Position numbers and translations under genes: made by a program. Positions 1 through 5,106 of a DNA stretch of 5,106 nt are shown here, piece by piece; the first letter of the stretch is position 1; the number at the start of each line of letters is the position of its first letter. Source of the DNA: Parachlamydiaceae bacterium (GTDB lineage Bacteria > Chlamydiota > Chlamydiia > Chlamydiales > Parachlamydiaceae); NCBI GenBank assembly GCA_013698165.1, contig JACCVN010000276.1:1-5106 (forward strand). The letters run 5' to 3'. Below the pieces are notes generated by a model, which did not search any database, had not been told where the DNA came from, and saw only the letters and a list, made by a program, of their open reading frames with translations.

Positions 1-247
1 CAGTGTACTAGATCGTATTTAGAAATATAGCTATTAGAACAATCGCTATTTTCTTCACATTCTTTTTGTAACTTTGAAAATTCGTCAATTTCTCATCTAC
101 ATAATCGGAAGAAATTTTCGTCGGTTAGCTGCTCTCTAATGATCAGACAACTGCGAGATGCAGCTCCATACATTTTCAAGTAGCCAGGAATTCGATGACA
201 ACGTATATTTTCTTTCCAAGATGCTCGCAAATAATACGAGGTTTATA
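1..247. other. Non-coding region upstream of tolB
   Basis: No convincing gene is visible here. Open stretches on both strands are short and their translations do not look like conserved protein. Frame 1 is open from the left edge to a TAG at 28-30, so the last few codons of a gene lying to the left cannot be excluded. The region is AT-rich and probably carries the tolB promoter and 5' leader. A TATATT at 204-209 resembles a -10 box, but it has no good -35 partner. No tRNA-like, riboswitch-like or repeat structure was recognised. Confidence 0.5.
236..241 (+). promoter_or_regulatory. Ribosome binding site of tolB
   Basis: ACGAGG lies six bases before the ATG at 248. This site decides the start. 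The longer reading from the ATG at 158 has no comparable purine-rich site and would put about 30 polar residues in front of the signal peptide. The in-frame ATG at 221 is also preceded by a pyrimidine-rich stretch. Confidence 0.7.
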
Positions 248-1639
248 ATGCAGCGACAGATAGTTTTTTTGCTCATTGCCCTAGCATTTCTCATTCCGGG
301 ACATTCACAAAGCCAACAAGTTGATACTGAACCAATGCTTGTGCATTTGACCACTGAACAGAAGCTATGGCCTATTTATCTCATCCCTTTTATTGATAAA
401 AATTCCGGTTTTGAGTCTTCATATATCTCAAAGCTTGAAAAAGTTTTGCAATTCGACCTTTCACACAACGGGTTTACCCAAATAGTCCCCTCAAGCCCAC
501 AGAAAGCTCGATTATCAAATGCATCGGATTTTAACGATTTTGGCAAAGCTGCGGAATGGAGTTCAAATGGAGTCTCATTCGTTGTAAAAGTAGAGATCAA
601 AGAAAAAAAAATTACAGCTAAAATCTTACAGGCAGCCAGTAATAGTATTAAAGCTATTGACACACTCCCTTTAACAGGAAATTTAAATCAGGACCGCCGT
701 CAAATTCACTTGATCGCCGACACAATCCAAACCGCTCTTTTAGGCACAGAAGGTATTGCTTCAACACGAATTCTCTACACCTTTAAATATCCTGTTGCCA
801 GTCAACCAAAGCCTGAATGGCTTTCTGAAATATGGGAAATGGACTACGACGGCGGAAATATGCGCAAAATTTCTGACGATTCCAGTGGTTACTGCATCAC
901 TCCCTGTCATCTTCCTGCAAAATCAGGATTTCAAAGCGCCGCCTTTTTATATGTGTCTTATAAAAATGGACAACCTAAAATTTTTATGGCTCCCTTAAAA
1001 GAAGGAGCTGCAGTGCGTTTAAACTATTTGCGCGGTAATCAGTTGATGCCCACTGTATCACGCCAACGTGATAAAATAGCCTTCATCAGTGATATTGCAG
1101 GCAATCCAGATCTTTTCATCCAAGAATTTAGCCCTGAAACAGGCCCTATAGGTAAACCTAGGCAAATTTTTACTGCCCGCGGCGCAACCCAAGGTACCCC
1201 GACTTTCAGCCCTGATGGAAAGCAGATTGCCTTTGTTTCTAATAAGGATGGCTCACCGCGCATTTATCTGCTTACGATCCCTGCCGCTGAAACTAAACTC
1301 AAAGAAGTCAAACCTCGCCTTATCACACACGCTAACCGCGAGAGCACTGCCCCTTGCTGGTCGCCAGACGGCACAAGGCTAGCCTACTGCGCCCGCCACG
1401 GAAGTGAAAGACAGATCTGGATCTATGACTTTAGCACTGATGAAGAATGGCAATTAACGTCTGGTACCGGTGATAAAGAAAATCCTTCCTGGGCGTCAAA
1501 TAGCTTGCATTTGACCTACAATACCACCGGTAAAAACAACGCTGATCTTTACATCATTAATATCAATCAGCGCATCCCTGAAAAAATCAGTGTAGGCAAT
1601 GGCGAAAAACGTTTTCCATCCTGGGAGCCAAGGAATTAG
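248..1639 (+). CDS. tolB: Tol-Pal system protein TolB
   Basis: TolB is the periplasmic beta-propeller of the Tol-Pal system. It binds the peptidoglycan-associated lipoprotein Pal and helps keep the outer membrane tied to the cell wall, notably during division. The 463-residue product begins with a signal peptide (MQRQ, then a hydrophobic core at about residues 5-17, likely cleaved near GHSQSQ at 18-23). A TolB N-terminal domain follows (about 35-165). The propeller runs from about 175 to the end, with PD40-type blades such as TFSPDGKQIAFVS (319-331), CWSPDGTRLAYCA (370-382), PSWASNSLHLTY (413-424) and a closing RFPSWEP. The length is slightly above the usual 410-440 residues. The ATG at 248 is chosen for its Shine-Dalgarno and because the signal peptide starts there; the frame stays open back to an ATG at 158. 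Neither pal nor tolQRA/exbBD genes lie next to it here. An A9 run at 603-611 encodes part of EKK. The family call is firm; functional partners are inferred. Confidence 0.93.
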   Translation: MQRQIVFLLIALAFLIPGHSQSQQVDTEPMLVHLTTEQKLWPIYLIPFIDKNSGFESSYISKLEKVLQFDLSHNGFTQIVPSSPQKARLSNASDFNDFGKAAEWSSNGVSFVVKVEIKEKKITAKILQAASNSIKAIDTLPLTGNLNQDRRQIHLIADTIQTALLGTEGIASTRILYTFKYPVASQPKPEWLSEIWEMDYDGGNMRKISDDSSGYCITPCHLPAKSGFQSAAFLYVSYKNGQPKIFMAPLKEGAAVRLNYLRGNQLMPTVSRQRDKIAFISDIAGNPDLFIQEFSPETGPIGKPRQIFTARGATQGTPTFSPDGKQIAFVSNKDGSPRIYLLTIPAAETKLKEVKPRLITHANRESTAPCWSPDGTRLAYCARHGSERQIWIYDFSTDEEWQLTSGTGDKENPSWASNSLHLTYNTTGKNNADLYIININQRIPEKISVGNGEKRFPSWEPRN

Positions 1640-1758
1640 ATCCCGGTATAGTCCTATTTCGCAAGAATCCTAGAACTACGCTTTGCTTACAACCTGCAAA
1701 AACAAAACATCTAATTGATGAAAGGTTTAGACATATAACTTTAAATATACGAAAATGA

Positions 1759-1787
1759 ATAAATAGCTCATTTAAAGCTTTATTTAT
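1759..1787. repeat. AT-rich inverted repeat between tolB and the transporter gene
   Basis: The left arm ATAAATAGCT (1759-1768) pairs with AGCTTTATTTAT (1776-1787), leaving a two-base bulge and a seven-base loop. The stem has ten pairs, only two of them G-C. It could help end tolB transcription or act as a site for a DNA-binding protein upstream of the next gene. It lacks the T run expected directly after an intrinsic terminator on the plus strand, and it lies 120 bases past the tolB stop, so its role is open. Confidence 0.4.
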
Positions 1788-1798
1788 ATAGAACAACT

Positions 1799-1807
1799 TG
1801 GTAGAAT
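1799..1807 (+). promoter_or_regulatory. Candidate extended -10 promoter of the transporter gene
   Basis: TGGTAGAAT matches the extended -10 form TGnTATAAT with one mismatch in the hexamer. The best -35 at a 17-base spacing is TTTATT (1779-1784), a weak match that overlaps the right arm of the inverted repeat. Transcription would begin at about 1814, giving a short leader just ahead of the ribosome binding site. This is a prediction from consensus only. Confidence 0.35.
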
Positions 1808-1817
1808 ATCATCTTCC

Positions 1818-1823
1818 AAAAGG
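1818..1823 (+). promoter_or_regulatory. Ribosome binding site of the transporter gene
   Basis: AAAAGG lies six bases before the ATG at 1830 and supports that start. It is a moderate match to the Shine-Dalgarno consensus. Confidence 0.5.
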
Positions 1824-1829
1824 TAAAGC

Positions 1830-2750
1830 ATGTTACTCATTTTTGTCCTTTATAGTTTATTTTCTCTCGTATTCATCATATGTAAAGTCGCATTAGAATA
1901 CAGCCCCCCCCTATTTCTTGTGGGTTCACGCATGTTGACTGCCGGCGCCCTGATCATACTTTACTACCTTTTTTCCAATCGCCACGAAATTCGAAAAATT
2001 TTTAGCATAAATCGCACTGCCATCTTGACATTAGTAGGATTAGCTTTTTTCAACATCTATTTGACAAATGCCTGCGAAGTCTGGGGGCTACAGTATTTAT
2101 CTTCTGCGAAAACATGTTTTATCTATAGCCTATCGCCTTTTGCTTCTGCCCTTTTCTCCTATTTTCTTTTTTCTGAACAAATGTCTAAACAGAAATGGCT
2201 TGGCCTAACTATTGGCTTTCTAGGCTTCATTCCCATTTTTATGTCACAATCGACCGAAGAGGAATTAACGGGAAGCTTTTGGATATTTTCATGGGCCGAA
2301 TTAGCTGTATGCGTTGCGGCTGTCTCAAGTGTTTATGGTTGGATTCTGCTAAAGAAATTAATACAAGTAGATCAAATTTCACCTCTTTTTGCAAATGGTT
2401 TGAGCATGCTTTTAGGAGGGACAATGGCCCTGGGCCATTCCGCATTAGTGGAAAACTGGGATCCTGTGCCAGTGACTGAATATCTCCCATTTATCGAATG
2501 CAGCATTTTGCTAATTCTTGTTTCTAATTTTATTTGTTATAATCTCTATGGCCATCTCCTTAAAAAATTCACGGCTACTTTCATGTCATTTGCCGGATTT
2601 ACAACCCCCTTGTTCACTGCACTTTTCGGTTGGCTCTATTTCGGTGAAGTGGTGACGTCTGCTTTCTTTTTTTCAATGACCATTGTATTTAGCGGACTTC
2701 TTCTCTTCTATCGTGAAGAGCTAAAATTTGGGTATGCCGTTAAGGCATAA
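1830..2750 (+). CDS. EamA/DMT-superfamily permease, substrate unknown
   Basis: This is an inner-membrane transporter of the drug/metabolite superfamily (EamA, formerly DUF6), whose members move small metabolites. The 306-residue length fits the family. I count about ten hydrophobic helices in two halves, roughly at 1-20, 27-48, 63-82, 88-114, 122-140, 150-172, 184-206, 220-240, 244-270 and 275-294. Typical EamA features are visible: a charged loop after helix 2 (SNRHEIRK), the first-half FLFSEQMSKQKWLGLTIGF (112-130), and its second-half counterpart ending in LFGWLYFGEVV (265-275), where the E after FS/FG is the family's usual acidic residue. Family members in intracellular bacteria often import host metabolites. 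One Chlamydia trachomatis DMT protein takes up S-adenosylmethionine, so that substrate is a reasonable but unproven guess. The gene is separated from both neighbours by over 100 bases and has its own promoter candidate. A run of eight C lies at codons 25-28. Confidence 0.88.
   Translation: MLLIFVLYSLFSLVFIICKVALEYSPPLFLVGSRMLTAGALIILYYLFSNRHEIRKIFSINRTAILTLVGLAFFNIYLTNACEVWGLQYLSSAKTCFIYSLSPFASALFSYFLFSEQMSKQKWLGLTIGFLGFIPIFMSQSTEEELTGSFWIFSWAELAVCVAAVSSVYGWILLKKLIQVDQISPLFANGLSMLLGGTMALGHSALVENWDPVPVTEYLPFIECSILLILVSNFICYNLYGHLLKKFTATFMSFAGFTTPLFTALFGWLYFGEVVTSAFFFSMTIVFSGLLLFYREELKFGYAVKA
1904..1911 (+). repeat. Poly-C tract (C8) inside the transporter gene
   Basis: Eight consecutive C encode part of S25-P26-P27-L28, in the loop between helices 1 and 2. 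The reading frame is intact at this length; gain or loss of one C would shift it and stop the protein early. The tract stands out in an AT-rich gene. Confidence 0.9.
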
Positions 2751-2876
2751 GCAACTTGAGCAAGCAATACCGCATTAATAATGTCTCTTGTACAAATTTA
2801 GGAGAATTATTTATAAAGCACAATAATACCTATTTCTGGTATGAAAAAGTAAAATCTATAAATTCCGAGTTCATCA
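2751..2876. other. Intergenic region before the TPR membrane protein
   Basis: This 126-base AT-rich gap holds no gene I can support. It contains a Shine-Dalgarno-like TAGGAG at 2799-2804 with no ATG, GTG or TTG at a usable distance. A small inverted repeat, ATACC (2826-2830) and GGTAT (2838-2842), has a seven-base loop. The second arm overlaps TGGTATGAA (2837-2845), a weak extended -10 candidate for the following gene. No T-run terminator follows the transporter gene. Confidence 0.4.
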
Positions 2877-3917
2877 ATGACATTATCACAACTTGAAAAT
2901 GAAATCCCTACTGCAGTAACTACTTTGGATTGCCATCATTTAATTAACGAAAAAATGAATTCCGCGTTGTCAATCTTTGATCGCATTATCAGAAAGTATT
3001 CCTTCTTTCATTTCTCATACTTAATTTTGACGTTCTCTGAATTTGCCCTATTTTTTTATTTCTTCGCATTACTTTCTCAATCGGCATTAATCTCTATTGC
3101 ACTTTCAACAATTTTTCTAACTCTATTTTCATACTTTATTTTTCGGGTTTACTGGCAAACGACTAAATCTCAGCAACTAATCGAATTAAAAAACCTGTTT
3201 ATTACCGATGTTAAAAGTGTGTTGGATTATCAAGAAGAAATACCCGAATGCCATATTGGAATGGCCAATGCTCTTTGTAAACTAGCTGAAAGCTTAATTG
3301 GCAGAGAATACTCCTTTTATCTGCCCCCGAAATGGCTGAGTATCACTTCAAGCTTCTTAGAAAAATTAAGCTGCTGGGCCCACTGGAAAGATTGCCATCA
3401 ATTGAAGGAAATTGCACTCGTCGCTGCTGTTGAACAACAAATTAAACATGTTAAATGTGAACCTACAAATCCCGACACACACACGTCGCTAGCGAATACT
3501 TATATCATTCTTACGGGGTTGTACGCTCTCTCTCATAGCCATGAGGAAGATGATGGGTTTTGGGGACCTTCAAGAGAAGACCGAAAGCAAATGCATCAAA
3601 AATTCCGCATTGCTTCTGAACGTGCTATTGAAGAATTAAAAATCTTAAGTAATTTTGCACCAAATGACCCCTGGATACATGAACAACTGGCCTATAGCTA
3701 TCGGGATCTACAAATGCCTGCCGAGGAGATTTCTGAATATGAGCTCATTTTGCGGCTCATGCCCAGTAACACTGAAATCATGTATAAATTAGGTGTCTTA
3801 TATTTTGAACAAGGGCACAACGCTCTTGGCTTGCATCTCTATGAACAGCTTAGACATGCCCACTATAAAAAAGCCCTTGCCCTGATTAGACACTATGGGG
3901 CTTACAGTAGTATTTAA
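2877..3917 (+). CDS. Two-helix membrane protein with C-terminal TPR repeats, function unknown
   Basis: I do not recognise a named gene. The 346-residue product has a short polar N-terminus, then two adjacent strongly hydrophobic helices (about 43-65 and 68-90) forming a hairpin membrane anchor, so both the N-terminus and the large C-terminal part (91-346) should lie on the same side, probably the cytoplasm. The middle part is mostly helical and carries HIGMANALCKLAESLIG (126-142). Tetratricopeptide-like repeats are clearest near the end, at about 264-297 (DPWIHEQLAYSYRDLQMP, then a second helix ending LRLMP) and 298-331 (SNTEIMYKLGVLYFEQGHN, then HLYEQL). A weaker unit lies near 199-217 (PDTHTSLANTYIIL). 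Such domains usually bind other proteins, so a scaffold role at the membrane is a guess. The ATG at 2877 has a poor ribosome site (GAG at 2867-2869) and an in-frame stop just upstream at 2859-2861; the ATG at 2955 (residue 27) is an alternative start that keeps both helices. Confidence 0.75.
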   Translation: MTLSQLENEIPTAVTTLDCHHLINEKMNSALSIFDRIIRKYSFFHFSYLILTFSEFALFFYFFALLSQSALISIALSTIFLTLFSYFIFRVYWQTTKSQQLIELKNLFITDVKSVLDYQEEIPECHIGMANALCKLAESLIGREYSFYLPPKWLSITSSFLEKLSCWAHWKDCHQLKEIALVAAVEQQIKHVKCEPTNPDTHTSLANTYIILTGLYALSHSHEEDDGFWGPSREDRKQMHQKFRIASERAIEELKILSNFAPNDPWIHEQLAYSYRDLQMPAEEISEYELILRLMPSNTEIMYKLGVLYFEQGHNALGLHLYEQLRHAHYKKALALIRHYGAYSSI

Positions 3918-3924
3918 ATAAGTA

Positions 3925-3933
3925 TTTTTTTTT
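3925..3933 (+). terminator. T9 tract after the TPR gene, weak terminator candidate
   Basis: Nine T begin eight bases after the TAA stop, and a second run of seven T lies at 3947-3953. A convincing GC-rich stem does not precede either run; only a four-pair AAAT/ATTT stem is possible just before the first. The tracts could favour transcript release in the plus direction but are not a standard intrinsic terminator. For the convergent minus-strand gene they read as A runs and would not serve. Confidence 0.25.
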
Positions 3934-3972
3934 AGCTCAGACACGGTTTTTTTGGATTTATATAGGGAACAT

Positions 3973-5106
3973 TCAGCAACTGAGCATGGCAAGGGCCTTC
4001 AGAGCCGCCCTAGCAGCATGGTAGCCGCACATGCCGTGCACACCACCACCTGGCGGTGTCGATGAAGAACAAATAAATAGTCCTTTCACTGGTGTTGAAT
4101 AAGGCGCCAATGATCTTGTTGGCCGTGTGAAAAGCTGATATAAATCTTGAACTCCACCGTTTATATCCCCACCAACATAATTTGAATTATATTTTTCCAG
4201 CTCCAGAGGGGATTTACTGCTTTTTGCAAGGATGCAATCTTTAAATCCCGGGGCGAACCTTTCAATTTGCGCTTCGATTTTATCAGTCATATCTACTGTT
4301 GAAGCATGTGGAACATGGCAATACGCCCATGCAGTATGTTTTCCGGGAGGAGCTCGCGAAGGATCAAATAAACTAGGCTGAGCAAGTAATACAAAGGGAA
4401 CATCGGCAGGAATTCCTTCCCATATTTGCTTTTCAGATTTCTTCATCTCTTCAAATGTAGCCCCTAGATGAACTGTACCGGCATTTAAGCAATCGTGAGA
4501 TTTCCATGGTATGGGCTGGCTTAAAGCCCAATCAAGTTTAAAGACCCCTGGCCCATACCTGTAACTTTTCAATTTATCAATATATCCTGAAGGGAGATGG
4601 TTGCCAGCAATTTTAATTAATTGGCGTGGGGTGACGTCAAACAAATAAGTTTTAGCATTAGGCAAATCTTCCATTGAAGTGATCGGAAATCCAGTGACAA
4701 TTTCACCCCCAAGTTTTAAAAAGTAAACTTCCAACGCCTCAGCTATTTTTCGCGAACCCCCTTTCGGGATTGGCCAGCCCACAGCATGCCCTAAAATGCC
4801 TAAAATAAGCCCAAAAGCTGCTGTCAATGGCTTATCCAGAGGAAGTATAGAATGGGCAGCGAGTCCACCAAAAAGAGCCTTAGCCTTTTCCTCATCGAAG
4901 CGGCTATTAACGAGCCCCGCGGCAGACCTCATACCTAAAATTCCAAACCTAAGCAAAGCTAATGGAGACTTTGGAAAATGAAGAGGCGCCAGAAGATCGT
5001 GTTTAAGCATTTCCCACGATTCAACCAAAGGTGTCATTAATTTTTGATAAGCTTCTGCGTCAGTTACTAATGTCAAACTAGTTTCAATAATCGAACGTTT
5101 CAATAT
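3973..5106 (-). CDS. FAD-dependent oxidoreductase, phytoene dehydrogenase/PYROXD2-like, partial
   Basis: The protein belongs to the FAD-dependent amine-oxidase-fold group that includes phytoene desaturases, retinol saturase and PYROXD2 (COG1233-type). Members oxidise or saturate hydrophobic substrates; the substrate here cannot be told. About 377 residues are visible. Counting from the TTG at 5103, they include GHAVGWPIPKGGSRKIAEAL (105-124), FDVTPRQL (155-162), YRYGPGVFKLDWAL (182-195), the PSLFDPSRAPPGKHTAWAY block (243-261), NYVGGDINGG (308-317) and the C-terminal FAD-contact segment GLFICSSSTPPGGGVHGMCG (341-360) followed by a helix. The GxGxxG dinucleotide-binding motif that opens this family is absent, and full members run to roughly 480-580 residues. 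The frame is open to the window edge, so the N-terminus almost certainly lies outside. The TTG at 5101-5103 should not be taken as the start. The gene faces the TPR gene with 55 bases between the two stops. Confidence 0.85.
   Translation of the reverse strand: MLKRSIIETSLTLVTDAEAYQKLMTPLVESWEMLKHDLLAPLHFPKSPLALLRFGILGMRSAAGLVNSRFDEEKAKALFGGLAAHSILPLDKPLTAAFGLILGILGHAVGWPIPKGGSRKIAEALEVYFLKLGGEIVTGFPITSMEDLPNAKTYLFDVTPRQLIKIAGNHLPSGYIDKLKSYRYGPGVFKLDWALSQPIPWKSHDCLNAGTVHLGATFEEMKKSEKQIWEGIPADVPFVLLAQPSLFDPSRAPPGKHTAWAYCHVPHASTVDMTDKIEAQIERFAPGFKDCILAKSSKSPLELEKYNSNYVGGDINGGVQDLYQLFTRPTRSLAPYSTPVKGLFICSSSTPPGGGVHGMCGYHAARAALKALAMLSC

Noticed and set aside
74..105. TTGAAA (74-79) and CATAAT (100-105) as a sigma-70 promoter for tolB.
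   Set aside because: The 20-base spacing is too long, and shorter spacings give poor -10 matches.
8..127. Minus-strand open stretch whose end reads as a lysine-rich segment and a short hydrophobic helix (KKIAIVLIAIFL), resembling a small membrane peptide.
   Set aside because: There is no ATG; only TTG (86-88) or GTG (56-58) starts are possible, giving 26 or 16 codons. No good ribosome site is seen, and AT-rich DNA readily yields such hydrophobic runs.
139..183. Plus-strand 14-codon ORF (MIRQLRDAAPYIFK) as a possible leader peptide before tolB.
   Set aside because: It has no ribosome site and no attenuator-like hairpins after it, and its codons show no regulatory bias.
2195..2490. Overlapping open frames on both strands inside the transporter gene (plus 2195-2479, minus 2239-2490).
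   Set aside because: They lie wholly within a well-supported EamA coding region, lack ribosome sites, and their translations look like out-of-frame readings.
3871..3903. AAGCCC (3871-3876) and GGGCTT (3898-3903) as the stem of a terminator for the TPR gene.
   Set aside because: The loop is 21 bases, the stem lies inside the coding region, and the T run starts more than 20 bases after it, so the geometry is wrong for an intrinsic terminator.
5101..5103. TTG as the true start of the minus-strand oxidoreductase, which would make it a protein lacking the Rossmann motif.
   Set aside because: The frame is open through the window edge, and the family always begins with a GxGxxG dinucleotide-binding segment, so truncation by the window is far likelier.

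Overview
The window looks like part of the chromosome of a Chlamydiae-type bacterium, most likely a Parachlamydia-like environmental relative of Chlamydia. The DNA is AT-rich. The TolB sequence reads like chlamydial TolB (for example the FLYVSYKNGQPKIFMAPL stretch). The other genes, a DMT-family permease, a membrane-anchored TPR protein and a phytoene-desaturase-like flavoprotein, suit an intracellular organism. This assignment is from memory of the families, not from a search.

Layout: 1-247 holds no gene I can support and is the upstream region of tolB. A periplasmic TolB (248-1639, +) follows, with a clear signal peptide and Shine-Dalgarno. A 190-base gap carries an AT-rich inverted repeat and an extended -10 promoter candidate. 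Next is a ten-helix EamA/DMT transporter (1830-2750, +), which contains a run of eight C near its 5' end. A 126-base gap leads to a two-helix membrane protein with a C-terminal TPR region and no known function (2877-3917, +). A 55-base gap with T-rich tracts separates it from a convergent FAD-dependent oxidoreductase of the phytoene dehydrogenase/PYROXD2 type (3973 to the window end, -). Its N-terminal Rossmann part lies beyond the right edge.

The genes do not form one obvious pathway. The gaps of 126-190 bases between the three plus-strand genes suggest separate transcription rather than a tight operon. tolB is not followed by pal, which is its usual neighbour, including in Chlamydia. No mobile element, CRISPR array, tRNA or rRNA was recognised, and I see no convincing new multi-gene system. 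The points most worth checking are the poly-C tract in the transporter gene, the separation of tolB from pal, and the uncharacterised TPR membrane protein.
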